Numbered from the stretch's first letter, positions 8,060-17,179 are shown. The stretch: DNA of 64,000 nt from an uncultured Bilophila sp. (GCA_910585945.1 CAJUHZ010000010.1:12562-76561), one strand, 5' to 3'. Translations and numbers: made by a program. The notes: generated by a model from the letters alone, not told the origin.

Positions 8060-9938
8060 GGGAGGCTCCTTCCTTCTTTTTCGTTGTGTTGCGTGCGTGT
8101 TTGGCTGGACGGCCCGAGCCGGCCGGCGCTGTCGGGTGGAGGCGATCCTCCTGAATGCAGCGCAGAAGCGAGGCGTCGAATGTTTCCGCCAGCGCCTTGA
8201 TGACGGGGTGATCCGCCAGTTCCTTTTTCAGTTCCGCTTCCGTTTTGCGCGGACGAGGCGCATGCAGGCGGACTTCAACCTCACCGCCCCGAAACTCCGC
8301 GGCAAGCCGTCGCAACGCGGCGGCCGCCGCAGGGGCGGTCAGCTGACCGTACTGGAAAGCGCTTATGGCCGCCAGCGAGAGCGCGCTTCCCGAAAAGCTT
8401 CCCTCCGCCTGTTCCAGCGCGGGCAGGGGCAAGGCGCTGTCGGGATGCGCGGAACAGTATGCCAGAAACGCTTTCCACCCGGAGGGGTCTTCCTGGCCGG
8501 TTTCCCTGTCGGCATGTTGGTTTTCGCCCTGTGCTTCGGAGGGTTCGTCCACAGGCGCAGCTGACGCCTGAACGGGCGCGCAAGTCGGCAGATCGGCCGA
8601 TCCGTCCTGTGCCGGCGGAGGGGGCGGGGCGGCGGGCGCGGCACGCGACGCCGGTTCCCTGACGGCCGGGCCGCGTGGACTCGGCGCACAGGGGGGCGGC
8701 GCGCTCGCAACAGGAATCTCCGGAGGGGCCGGAATAGCCGGGGCCGGCGGCGTGGCTCGGGGCAGGGCGTTTTCGCCCATGCGTTCACCGCTTCCGCCGC
8801 GTGTTCCGGTCCGGCCAGCCTGTGAAAATGTTTCCAGAGAAACAAGCCGGGGGAGCACCGCCAGATTCAGCAACAGGAGTTCCAGCGCGGCCGCCGGTTC
8901 AATGCTCGTGAGGATCTGCCTCTGGCTTTCCAGCGTCATTTGCCAGGCGGCGTGGATGTACGCAAGATCGAAATCGGCCGCCAGTTCGACCAGACGACGG
9001 CGCTCCGCTTCGGGCAGATCGAGCGTTTCCGCCGCCTGCGTTCCGGCCTGCCGGATGAGAAAGAGGTTGCGCCACAGCAGCGCGAGTTCGCGCAGGAAAA
9101 AGCCGAGATCCACGCCGCGTTCGAGGAGTTCCCGCGTCAGGGCGGCGACGCCCAGACAGTCGCCGCCGTGCAGGGCCGCGAGAAGTCGTTCGTACAGCTC
9201 CTGTCCGGCCAGGCCGAGCACCTCGCGCGTCGCCTTTTCGGTCAGGCTGTCGCCGCCGAGGGCCAGGGTTTGCCCAAGCAGGGACATGCCGTCACGCACG
9301 CTCCCGGCGGCGCGCCGCGCGACAAGCCGCACGGCCGTTTCTTCAAAGGGCACGCCTTCCTTTTGCAGAACGCGGGTAAGGTGCGCCGCGAGTTCGGCTT
9401 CCGGAATGGCGCGAAACGCGAAATGCTGGCAGCGGCTGACGATGGTCGCGGGGAATTTGTGCGCCTCGGTGGTCGCGAGAATGAATGTGGCGCGCGGCGG
9501 CGGCTCTTCCAGCGTTTTCAGCAGCGCGTTGAAGGATTCGCGGGTGAGCATGTGGGCTTCATCAATGATGAAAACCTTGTAGCGTCCTTCCATGGGCGCA
9601 TAGGCGATGGCCTCGCGCAGGCGGCGGGCGTCGTCGATGCCGCGGTTGGACGCGCCGTCGATTTCCACCACGTCGACATGCCCGCCCTGGGCAATGCGAC
9701 GGCAGGAGTCGCACTGGTTGCAGGGATCGGCCGTCGGGGCGCGTTCGCAGTTGAGGGCCTTGGCGAAAATTCTGGCGATGGTGGTTTTGCCCACGCCGCG
9801 CGTGCCGCTCAACAGGTATGCGGGAGCCACCCGGTCTTCGGCGGCGGCGCGGGAAAGAATGGCCTTGACCATGTCCTGACCGGTCACGTCGGCGAAGGAC
9901 TGGGGGCGGTAGCGGGCGGCAAGCGAGGCGTGGTTCAT
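8043..9938 (-). CDS. dnaX: DNA polymerase III subunit gamma/tau
   Basis: A 631-residue AAA+ clamp-loader ATPase. It opens with SLAARYRPQSFADVTGQ, has Walker A GTRGVGKTT (about residues 45-52), the zinc-binding cysteines after the P-loop (C-x8-CNQCDSC), Walker B VFIIDEAHML and the sensor ILATTE. The middle (about 390-480) is a Pro/Ala-rich linker and the end is a tau-like C-terminal domain. No A-AAA-AAG type slippery site followed by a hairpin was seen. ATG 9938 fits the family start; an ATG at 9962 is an alternative. It lies 46 bp after ilvE. Confidence 0.94.
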   Translation of the reverse strand: MNHASLAARYRPQSFADVTGQDMVKAILSRAAAEDRVAPAYLLSGTRGVGKTTIARIFAKALNCERAPTADPCNQCDSCRRIAQGGHVDVVEIDGASNRGIDDARRLREAIAYAPMEGRYKVFIIDEAHMLTRESFNALLKTLEEPPPRATFILATTEAHKFPATIVSRCQHFAFRAIPEAELAAHLTRVLQKEGVPFEETAVRLVARRAAGSVRDGMSLLGQTLALGGDSLTEKATREVLGLAGQELYERLLAALHGGDCLGVAALTRELLERGVDLGFFLRELALLWRNLFLIRQAGTQAAETLDLPEAERRRLVELAADFDLAYIHAAWQMTLESQRQILTSIEPAAALELLLLNLAVLPRLVSLETFSQAGRTGTRGGSGERMGENALPRATPPAPAIPAPPEIPVASAPPPCAPSPRGPAVREPASRAAPAAPPPPPAQDGSADLPTCAPVQASAAPVDEPSEAQGENQHADRETGQEDPSGWKAFLAYCSAHPDSALPLPALEQAEGSFSGSALSLAAISAFQYGQLTAPAAAAALRRLAAEFRGGEVEVRLHAPRPRKTEAELKKELADHPVIKALAETFDASLLRCIQEDRLHPTAPAGSGRPAKHARNTTKKKEGASHAQYE

Positions 9939-9984
9939 GGCGTCGGGCGGGGAGCGCAACATTTTGCGCGCGCTCCCGGAAAAG

Positions 9985-10908
9985 TTAGAACGTATAGGGC
10001 GTAAGCCAGTCGGCATAGGCCGGGGCGTCTCCGCGCGCGGCCCTGAAAAAGGCTGCCTGCACGGCTTTGGTCACGGGGCCGGCCTTGCCTTCTCCGATAA
10101 CACGATTGTCAAGCTCCCGGATCGGTGTGATTTCGGCGGCGGTGCCGCTGAAAAACGCTTCGTCGGCCGTATAGATTTCGTCACGGGTGAAGGCTTGTTC
10201 CCGCACGGCATAGCCGAGATCGGAGGCGATGGCAAAGACGGCGTCACGGGTGATGCCGTCCAGCACGGCGGTCAGGGGCGGCGTTTTCAGCACGCCGTTG
10301 CGCACGATGAAAATGTTTTCCCCCGTGGCTTCGGCCACAAAGCCGTTGACGTCAAGCATGAGGGCTTCGTCGTAGCCGTCCTCCCGCACTTCCATTTTGG
10401 CCAGCACGGAGTTGACGTAGTTGCCGCATGCCTTGGCCTTGCTCATTGTGGCGTTGACGTGCGAACGGCAGAAGGAGCTTGTCTTGACGCGGATGCCGTT
10501 TTCGAGCGCTTCGGCGCCAAGGTAGGCGCCCCAGTTCCATACGGCGATGATGGTGCGCGTGGGGTTGTCGCCGGGGTACACGCCGACGCCGCCTTCCCCC
10601 GCGAAGGAAAGCGGGCGGATATAGCCTTCGGCCAGTTTGTTGGCCGTGAGCGTGTCGAGCACGGCCCGGCACAGTTCGTCAACGTCGTACGGCACACGAA
10701 GACCGAGAATTTTCGCTGAATTCAGATAGCGTTTCATGTGATCGCGCAGGCGGAATACGGAAGAGGTTCCGTTTGCGCCCCTGTATGCCCGGATGCCTTC
10801 AAACACGCCGGTTCCATAATGCAGGCAGTGCGTCAAAACATGCACCTGCGCCTGATCCCAGGGGACAAGTTTGCCGTCGAACCAGATGAACTCCGTTTTC
10901 TCAATCAT
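9985..10908 (-). CDS. ilvE: Branched-chain amino acid aminotransferase
   Basis: A 307-residue fold-type IV PLP enzyme that transfers the amino group between Glu and Val, Leu or Ile. Evidence: FDGKLVPWDQAQVHVLTH, YGTGVFEGIRAY, the lysine-containing KAKACGNYVNS, and EATGENIF. The ATG is preceded by AAGGAG nine bases upstream. It is first of a co-directional run with dnaX, ybaB and recR; the pairing with replication and repair genes looks positional rather than functional. The 243-bp gap upstream is shared with the divergent carboxypeptidase gene. Confidence 0.93.
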   Translation of the reverse strand: MIEKTEFIWFDGKLVPWDQAQVHVLTHCLHYGTGVFEGIRAYRGANGTSSVFRLRDHMKRYLNSAKILGLRVPYDVDELCRAVLDTLTANKLAEGYIRPLSFAGEGGVGVYPGDNPTRTIIAVWNWGAYLGAEALENGIRVKTSSFCRSHVNATMSKAKACGNYVNSVLAKMEVREDGYDEALMLDVNGFVAEATGENIFIVRNGVLKTPPLTAVLDGITRDAVFAIASDLGYAVREQAFTRDEIYTADEAFFSGTAAEITPIRELDNRVIGEGKAGPVTKAVQAAFFRAARGDAPAYADWLTPYTF

Positions 10909-11151
10909 CGCCCGTACTCCTTGCGTGATGCGGCGGCCGCGCTGTCGCGGCGCGGGACGCGCCGGAACGCGCCGCGGCTTTTACCCCTATGTGAAAGGCG
11001 AACGGCGGTCAAGTTGCGGGAGGGGCAACCGTGCGGAGCGATTCCCTTTTACGGAAAAGTGTCGTAAACGGAAAGCATACAGTCTTTTTTGCCCCGGTTC
11101 GCGCGGTGACGAGGTATTGCCCGCGCGCGTCGGTTCCGCCGAGGTTTGCGT

Positions 11152-12519
11152 ATGCACCCATACTTGTGTTCATTGGTTTGCGTGTTGGGACTGCTTCTGG
11201 GGTTTGCGGCGTTGCCCGCCGGCGCGGGCGGGCTGGATTTCACGCTGCACAGGCTCGGGGAGGATCAGACGCCGGGGGTGCTCGTTGTCGGAGGCATTCA
11301 GGGGGACGAGCCGGGCGGCTTTTCCGCCGCAACCCTGCTCATCACCCATTACCGTATCAAGAAAGGCACGGTATGGGTGGTGCCGAACCTCAATTTCCCC
11401 AGCATCATTCAGCGTTCCCGCGGCCTGCACGGCGACATGAACCGCAAGTTCGCCGCTCTTGCGGAGACTGATCCCGAATACGCCACGGTGCGGCGCATTC
11501 AGGAACTCATCCGCACGCCGGGCCTGGGGCTTGTCCTCAACCTGCACGATGGAGGGGGCTTCTACTGCCCTGAACGCAAGTCGAAGGAGCGCAACCCTTC
11601 CCGCTGGGGGCAGTGCCTTATCATCGACATGGCCGAAATGTCCCGCCCGGACGACCGCCCGGATGGACATCTGGAGCGACGCGGCGACGCGGCCCTGGCT
11701 GTGGCCAACACCCGCCTGCTCAAGCCGGAACACCGGCTCCATCTCAAGAATACCCGGACGCACCTCGGCAATCCTGAAATGGAAAAAAGCCTTACATGGT
11801 ATGCCGTGCGTCACGGCGTGCCCGCCTTTGGCCTGGAAGCCAGCAAGAATTTTTCGGTGGAAGTGCGGGCCTACTACCATCTGCTGATGCTTGAAGCGCT
11901 GCTCGCCCAGTCCGGGGTGACCTTTGAGCGGGCCTTTGAACTTTCGCCGCGGGGGGTCGCCGCCGCCCTGCGGGATGACGTGCGCGTCGCCTTCAACGGG
12001 GATCGCGTCCTTCTGCCCCTGGACAACGCCCGTCCGCGCCTTGGCGGGAGCATCCCCCTGCACCGGGGAGCCATGACCGACATGCGCGCCAGCAAACCCA
12101 TTCTGGCCGTGACCCGGGATCGCAATGAAGTGGCCGTGCATTACGGCAATCGTGTGCTGACGCGCTTCAAGCCGGACTGGCGCGAGGCCGATACCGGTCT
12201 TGCCGGTCTTACTCTGGTGGTGGACGGGCAGCGCCGTTTCGTACGCTTTGGCGAAGTTGTGGATGTGAAACAGCACTTTCTGGTGGAACCTGTCAGGAAT
12301 TACCGTGTCAACGCCATCGGAGCCGATTACGGCCCCGATGAAAGCGGGCGGCGGCTCTCCCGGCGCGATTTCAAGAATCGGTACTCCCTGGATCGGGACA
12401 GCCGGACATACAGGGTGGAAACGTACCGCGGGCAACGCTTCGCGGGCATGATTCTGGTGCGTTTCGGTCAGCCGGCCCAGCGGGAGACGGGGCGGACACA
12501 TCTTGTGCGGTTGCCCTGA
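11152..12519 (+). CDS. Csd4/Pgp1-like M14 peptidoglycan carboxypeptidase
   Basis: A 455-residue protein with a Sec signal peptide (residues 1 to about 26), so periplasmic. The catalytic domain is M14/AstE-like. The usual HxxE zinc motif is QGDE: Gln50 replaces His, with Glu53 and His132 (LNLHDG) as other ligands; NRKF supplies substrate-binding residues and Glu229 (FGLEAS) fits the catalytic base. A Gln zinc ligand is the known hallmark of Helicobacter pylori Csd4, which trims muropeptide tripeptides to dipeptides and sets helical shape. The C-terminal 200 residues would be the accessory beta domains. ATG 11152 is chosen over an upstream TTG because of GAGG at the right distance. The assignment is by motif, not by search. 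Confidence 0.8.
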   Translation: MHPYLCSLVCVLGLLLGFAALPAGAGGLDFTLHRLGEDQTPGVLVVGGIQGDEPGGFSAATLLITHYRIKKGTVWVVPNLNFPSIIQRSRGLHGDMNRKFAALAETDPEYATVRRIQELIRTPGLGLVLNLHDGGGFYCPERKSKERNPSRWGQCLIIDMAEMSRPDDRPDGHLERRGDAALAVANTRLLKPEHRLHLKNTRTHLGNPEMEKSLTWYAVRHGVPAFGLEASKNFSVEVRAYYHLLMLEALLAQSGVTFERAFELSPRGVAAALRDDVRVAFNGDRVLLPLDNARPRLGGSIPLHRGAMTDMRASKPILAVTRDRNEVAVHYGNRVLTRFKPDWREADTGLAGLTLVVDGQRRFVRFGEVVDVKQHFLVEPVRNYRVNAIGADYGPDESGRRLSRRDFKNRYSLDRDSRTYRVETYRGQRFAGMILVRFGQPAQRETGRTHLVRLP

Positions 12520-12686
12520 AGGCGATGTGCAGACGTCGCCTCAAGCGGCAGTGTTTTTGAGGACCGCTCGGCCCTGACTGACAGGGACGTGCCCGTTGCG
12601 CCGGCCGGGCGAATGCTCTTGCGGATATGGAGCGGAACGCTGGCGGATCGTTTCGTTTTTTGAACACCTTTCTTTGAGGAGGCATC

Positions 12687-14102
12687 ATGAGGCAGGCTTA
12701 TCGCCAAGAGCACGACAGTCTGGGGGAACTGCCCGTTCCCGCCGAAGCGTATTACGGCTGTCAGACCCTGCGTGCACTGGAAAGTTACGCCATCACCGGC
12801 GATCCCATTTCCAAATGTCCAAGCCTTGTCACCGCGCTCGCCCAGGTAAAGAAGGCGGCGGCTCTTGCCAACAACGATCTCGGCTTGCTCCCGGACGACA
12901 AGGCCGAGGCCATTGTGAAGGCGTGCAACGAGATTGTCCGCGGCGAGCTGCTTGGCGAATTTGTCGTCGACTGCGTGCAGGGCGGCGCGGGCACCAGCAC
13001 CAACATGAACGCCAACGAAGTCATCTGCAATCGCGCGCTGGAACTGATGGGGCACGACAAGGGAGAGTACGAATACCTTCACCCGAACAATGACGTGAAC
13101 ATGTCGCAGTCCACCAACGACGCGTACCCCACGGCGTTTCGGGTGGCGCTCATCAACGAGCTGAAGCTGATGCGCGGCGGGATGCACCATCTGAGCGCCG
13201 CGTTTGACGCCAAGGCGAAGGAGTTCGCTTCCGTTCTCAAAATGGGCCGCACCCAGTTGCAGGACGCCGTGCCCATGACTCTGGGGCAGGAGTTCCACGC
13301 CTGGGGCGTCATGATCTCCGAGGATGTCGAGCGCGTGCGGGAAGCCGCGAAACTGATCCACGAGATCAATCTGGGGGCCACGGCCATCGGCACCGGCATC
13401 AATACGGTTCCCGGTTATACGGAACTGGCCGTAAAGCACCTGTGCGAAGAAACGTCCCTGCCGCTGATCAGTTCGGCCGATCTGGTGGAGGCCACGCAGG
13501 ACACGGGGGCGTATGTCCAGCTTTCGGGCGTGCTCAAGCGCGTGGCGGTCAAGCTTTCCAAGATTTGCAACGACTTGCGCCTGCTTTCCAGCGGTCCGCG
13601 TTGCGGGCTGAATGAAATCAACCTGCCGCCGCGCGCGCCCGGTTCCTCGATCATGCCCGGCAAGGTCAATCCGGTCATTCCCGAGGTGGTCAACCAGGTG
13701 GCTTTCCGAGTCATCGGCAATGACGTCACCGTCACCCTTGCCGCCGAAGCCGGGCAGCTTGAACTGAACGTCATGGAGCCGGTCATCGCCTACAGTCTTT
13801 TCCAGTCCATCAGCATGTTGCGCAACGCCTGCTTCACGCTGGCGGACAAATGCGTCCTGGGCATCACCGCCAATGCGGATCGGTGCCGGGAACTGGTGGA
13901 ACAGTCCATCGGGCTTGTGACGGCGCTCGTGCCTTTCCTGGGATATGAAGCCTGCTCCGAGGCGGCCCGGGAGGCCTTCCGCACCGGCCGCCCCGTGCGC
14001 GATGTGTTGCTGGAACGCGGGCTTGTCACGCCGGAGGAACTGGATCGCCTGATGAAGCCGGAAAATATGCTCCGCCCCCGGCGGCAGAAGGGCGACGCAT
14101 GA
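12687..14102 (+). CDS. aspA: Aspartate ammonia-lyase
   Basis: 471 residues of the fumarase/aspartase superfamily; it converts L-aspartate to fumarate and ammonia. The signature GSSIMPGKVNP with the catalytic serine is present, as are the conserved GAGTSTNMNANEV and SQSTNDAYPTA blocks. Fumarase C shares these blocks, but the opening LGELPVPAEAYYGCQTLRA and overall pattern are closer to aspartase. GAGGAGG lies 6 bases before the ATG. It overlaps the following ThiS-like gene by ATGA. Confidence 0.9.
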   Translation: MRQAYRQEHDSLGELPVPAEAYYGCQTLRALESYAITGDPISKCPSLVTALAQVKKAAALANNDLGLLPDDKAEAIVKACNEIVRGELLGEFVVDCVQGGAGTSTNMNANEVICNRALELMGHDKGEYEYLHPNNDVNMSQSTNDAYPTAFRVALINELKLMRGGMHHLSAAFDAKAKEFASVLKMGRTQLQDAVPMTLGQEFHAWGVMISEDVERVREAAKLIHEINLGATAIGTGINTVPGYTELAVKHLCEETSLPLISSADLVEATQDTGAYVQLSGVLKRVAVKLSKICNDLRLLSSGPRCGLNEINLPPRAPGSSIMPGKVNPVIPEVVNQVAFRVIGNDVTVTLAAEAGQLELNVMEPVIAYSLFQSISMLRNACFTLADKCVLGITANADRCRELVEQSIGLVTALVPFLGYEACSEAAREAFRTGRPVRDVLLERGLVTPEELDRLMKPENMLRPRRQKGDA

Positions 14103-14353
14103 GCGAAGGCTTTTTTCCGAAGCAGACCGGCGACAGCAGCGATCCGCCTTTGGTGACGGTCCGTCTTCAGCCGGAAGAACGAATCGTGGAACTGCCCCGG
14201 CGCAGCGTCAAGAACGTGCGTCGCCTCCTTGAGACGCTGGACATTCGCCCGTGCACCGCGCTGGTGGCGCGCGACGGGGATCTCCTGACGCCGGACAGGG
14301 AAATCCTGCCCGGCGATCATCTCCTCGTGCGCAAGGTCACTTCCAGCGGTTAG
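14099..14353 (+). CDS. ThiS/MoaD-like beta-grasp protein
   Basis: 84 residues. The pattern of the last 65 (VTVRLQPEERIVELP, then NVRRLLETL, ARDGDLLTPDREILPGDHLLVRKV) matches the ubiquitin-like fold of ThiS/MoaD/TtuB sulfur carriers. The C terminus reads VTSSG rather than the Gly-Gly needed for adenylation and thiocarboxylation, so carrier activity is doubtful unless the tail is processed. Its start codon overlaps the aspA stop, so the two are co-translated. Role unknown. Confidence 0.6.
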   Translation: MSEGFFPKQTGDSSDPPLVTVRLQPEERIVELPRRSVKNVRRLLETLDIRPCTALVARDGDLLTPDREILPGDHLLVRKVTSSG

Positions 14354-14483
14354 AGCCAAAACTCATGACTCCGCCTGCTCAAGGCCGGCTTTTCGCGTCC
14401 GGCGGCGTTGCAGGGCAGGCAGTGAACGTATTTCAATGTTTGCCCTTGCCGGCCGGAAAGTATCAGCTTTCCACGGGCGATCC

Positions 14484-14525
14484 CGCAAACCGGTTCTCGT
14501 GGAAGCATGGGGGAACTGGTTTGCG
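14484..14525. terminator. Hairpin in the gap after the ThiS-like gene
   Basis: A 13-bp stem (14484-14496 with 14513-14525, one G:T pair) and a 16-base loop, without a T run. It is the main structure in the 304-bp gap 14354-14657, apart from the promoter at 14598. It may end the aspA transcript. Confidence 0.35.
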
Positions 14526-14597
14526 ATCGGGGGCCGGACCTGTTGCCGCGGGCTTGCGGTTCTCCCTTTCTTCGCCCGGTACGCGGGGGCGAGGCGC

Positions 14598-14626
14598 TTT
14601 ACAGTTTAGATTGGCTTGCTTATATA
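14598..14626 (+). promoter_or_regulatory. Sigma-70 promoter of small unknown gene
   Basis: TTTACA (14598-14603) and TATATA (14621-14626) with exactly 17 bp between. The predicted start of transcription, near 14633, leaves only a few bases before the ATG at 14637 but a proper leader before the GTG at 14658. Confidence 0.65.
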
Positions 14627-14657
14627 GGTAGACGAAATGAGTTTTGGAGGTGCTTTT

Positions 14658-14909
14658 GTGAAAGGGAGCAAGCCGAGCAAAGTGGATTATGGACTGGAAA
14701 GCGTGGAACTCACCAAGCTGGTTCTTTTGCTCATGAGCCGGGAAGGTCTGAGCGGGAGCGACGCCACAAGTCAGGTGATGGCGGTATACAATCGGGTTGA
14801 GGCGACTCTGGCCATGCGCGATCGACTGCCGGAAAAGGAACGATATTCGTTCGGTGATCCGGGCGAGTTGAATGTTCCCATGCCATGCTCGCGTTTTGGG
14901 GTCGAATGA
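14658..14909 (+). CDS. Small hypothetical protein
   Basis: An 83-residue soluble protein that I do not recognise. The frame opens at ATG 14637, but GTG 14658 is preferred: TTTGGAGG lies 7 bases upstream, and the promoter at 14598 would start transcription almost on top of the ATG. Visible features are a Leu-rich helix (VELTKLVLLLMSREG) and a second helical stretch (ATSQVMAVYNRVEATLAMR), then a Pro/Gly-rich tail. Its own promoter and a following strong palindrome make it a stand-alone unit. Confidence 0.65.
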   Translation: MKGSKPSKVDYGLESVELTKLVLLLMSREGLSGSDATSQVMAVYNRVEATLAMRDRLPEKERYSFGDPGELNVPMPCSRFGVE

Positions 14910-14912
14910 GCG

Positions 14913-14962
14913 TCACGGTTTGCCGGCCCGGGCCTGCCGCGATTCCGCCCGGCAAACCGTGA
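14913..14962. terminator. Palindrome after small unknown gene
   Basis: A perfect 14-bp stem (14913-14926 with 14949-14962) with a 22-base loop, 3 bases after the stop codon of the small gene. There is no T run, so termination is likely but not certain. Confidence 0.5.
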
Positions 14963-15100
14963 ACATGGGGCGGGAGAACGGCGGGAAACATGGGCGGCCC
15001 CGAACATGCGCGCGAGAGGGGGTAGCCATGCGGGGCTGCTTCGGGGTATAAGCGACAGGCGTCATGTAAACCTGTTGCTGAAGGATGCCCGGTATCAGAC

Positions 15101-16222
15101 ATGTTGTTGCAAACTCATTTGAACAGTTTGCCGCTGCTGCGGCCGTGGGGACTCCCGCGCTCGGTGAACGAGGTTTGCCTGATCGCTCTTGGAGAACATC
15201 TGGGCCTGATAAAGGCGTTTGCTCTGGCGCATCCCGATGTCGCCATACGCTTTCTTCTTGTGCCGGATTTGCCGGCCGGCAGTCCCCGGGAATGTTGTCT
15301 GGAGATTGAGGGGAAAAAGACGTGCATTCCTGTGGGCGGGCTGGAGGAACTGGAAAAGATGCCCCAATGGGAAAAGGTCTGCCTGTGCCCGCCGGAGGGG
15401 TTTCTGATCGCGTTTTGCCGCTATGCGGCGCGAGTCGGCATCCGCACGATCTATCTGGAGGGGAAGTGGCCGCCGGCGTTCGGCGTCAGACCCGCATTGC
15501 CGAATTTTTACGCCCGCTATGCCGCGGAACTGCAAACCGTATACGATTTGCTGGCTGACGACGCCAGCCGGGAAGTGTACGCGGCGCGAATCAAGGCGCT
15601 CATCACGGGAAATGCCGGCTACTTGCCCGCCTCGGAGCATGAGGAATACTATCACCCCGTGGTCCGGCCCGAAGCGGGCGATATCATGCTGGACGGCGGC
15701 GTGTCGGACATGGTCGGCGCGCAAAGGCGTTTTGCCCAAAGCGTCGGCCGGAATGGGCAGGTGCACGGTTTCGAGCCTATCCCCTGGATGGCGGCATCCG
15801 CGCGCAGAAGCATGGCGGATTGCCCGCAATACCATCTGCACGCCGCCGGGCTGGGGGAGAAACGCGGGCAGGTTCGCTTCGAGTCCCTGCGGGATTCCTC
15901 CCATATCAGCCAGTCCGGCGGGGAAAACTCCGTGCTGTGCGATATGGTGAGCATTGACGAATTCACGCGGGAGAACGGTATCAACCGGGTGGATTGCATC
16001 AAGCTTGATGTGGAAGGAGCCGAACTGCTTGCGTTGCGCGGCGGCAAAAACACCATCCTCGCGCATCGGCCGAAACTGATCGTCTGCCTTTACCACGCTC
16101 CGGCGGACATGGTGACCATCCCCATGTACATCAGGAGCCTGGACCCCCGCTACAGGATGTATGTCGCCCATTCCTCCTGCGTCTTTACGGACACCATCCT
16201 GTACGCGCATGTGCCGGAATAG
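15101..16222 (+). CDS. FkbM family methyltransferase
   Basis: A 373-residue protein whose C-terminal half (from about residue 190) is a SAM-dependent FkbM-type methyltransferase: DIMLDGGVSDMVGA replaces the usual motif I, then GRNGQVHGFEPIP, and DCIKLDVEGAELLALRGG is the family's clearest motif. FkbM proteins O-methylate sugars or polyketides. The N-terminal 170 residues are not recognised and may select the substrate. No sugar or glycosyltransferase genes are nearby, so the substrate cannot be guessed. A perfect terminator hairpin begins at its stop codon. Confidence 0.85.
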   Translation: MLLQTHLNSLPLLRPWGLPRSVNEVCLIALGEHLGLIKAFALAHPDVAIRFLLVPDLPAGSPRECCLEIEGKKTCIPVGGLEELEKMPQWEKVCLCPPEGFLIAFCRYAARVGIRTIYLEGKWPPAFGVRPALPNFYARYAAELQTVYDLLADDASREVYAARIKALITGNAGYLPASEHEEYYHPVVRPEAGDIMLDGGVSDMVGAQRRFAQSVGRNGQVHGFEPIPWMAASARRSMADCPQYHLHAAGLGEKRGQVRFESLRDSSHISQSGGENSVLCDMVSIDEFTRENGINRVDCIKLDVEGAELLALRGGKNTILAHRPKLIVCLYHAPADMVTIPMYIRSLDPRYRMYVAHSSCVFTDTILYAHVPE

Positions 16223-16254
16223 GAGTCATTTCATCATTTTCATGAAATGACTCC
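16222..16254. terminator. Bidirectional terminator
   Basis: A perfect 13-bp stem (16222-16234 with 16242-16254) around CATTTTC, placed between the convergent FkbM gene and the frameshifted gene at 16284. Its outer part (TCATTTCAT ... ATGAAATGA) resembles the palindromes at 5 and 45058. Confidence 0.75.
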
Positions 16255-16283
16255 CGGCGGCAGACTCATCCAGCGCCGTTCGT

Positions 16284-17179
16284 TCACCATTCAAACTTGT
16301 CAAGCATCTGCTGGCAGCGTTTCACTTTTTCCGGATCGTCGCTGGCAACGCGGAGAACCACGAACGCCTTGCCGTCAAGGGAACGCGCTGCATGCCACTC
16401 CATGTTATATGCGGCAACAACATTTTTCCAGTGTTTGCCTTCGGGCTTCAACTCGCCGATGAAACATTCGAGCCACTCAAGCCGCTTCGGCACATCGGCC
16501 CACAAGGGGAAGTGGGGCAGGATGCTGGCCAGGGCGCAGCTTTCCGTTCCAGCCTTTCCATCCTCCCAGACCAGCGTGAGGGCGTCCAGTTCCGGCTCCG
16601 GCTCGCTCCTTTGAAAGGGGAAGGTTCCCGCATAGTGAAGCGGGTCGATATCCGGCCCAAACAGTTCGCCGGGCAGGGCAAAGTCCCTGAAGGCCGCGAG
16701 CATGGGCCGGGCCTGGTGCAGCAAGCCTTCGTAGTGCGGGTTGCCAGCCGCAATGAGGAACATGGCGCCGTCGGCTCCCTTTTTCAGCGGCACGAAAGCG
16801 ACAAAGCGCCTTCTCTGGACTGCAGAACGCTGCCGCCAAGGCTGATTGCCCCTTTTTCCGCCTTTTCTTCCGCCAGCGCATCCGCGAATGTCCTTTCGCC
16901 TTCGGCGGCGGGGCAGGCAAGCAGAAGGATGGCTGCCTCCTGATCGTCCTGACCAGCTTGTCCATCCCGTCCATTTTGAATGGGCGGGAGGGCATAGGAC
17001 ACGCATGTGTCGAACAGCCCCTTGTTCATGGGAACCCTGATCCAGCCTTCCGGCGGGACCACCTCCAGGTGACGCCTGAACGACGCCGCGTTTTCATCTT
17101 CGCTCAGGGCAAAGGCATTGCAGGGACAGAGCGCGAACGACAGAACCAGCGCAAGGTGGAACAGGCTTTTCATCGTCAT
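16284..17179 (-). pseudogene. Frameshifted secreted hypothetical protein
   Basis: Two overlapping frames make one protein of about 298 residues. The first runs from ATG 17179 (GAGGAAAA upstream) with a Sec signal peptide ending near CNAFA, through VVPPEGWIRVPMN, to a stop at 16784. The second picks up at about 16815 with RFVAFVPLKKGADGAMFLIAAGN and ends DKFEW at 16284. A single lost base near 16810-16820 explains the break. I do not recognise the family; both halves keep high third-position GC, so the loss is recent or a sequencing error. It could be restored by one inserted base. Confidence 0.65.

Noticed and set aside
8043..8120. Programmed frameshift in dnaX near the AAAAAG close to the 3' end
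   Set aside because: The run is at the extreme C terminus, not after the ATPase core, and there is no slippery heptamer with a following stem that would make a gamma form.
10935..10980. GC-rich inverted repeat CGCGGCGCG/CGCGCCGCG between ilvE and the carboxypeptidase as a terminator
   Set aside because: The two genes diverge, so nothing ends there, and short GC palindromes arise often in this base composition.
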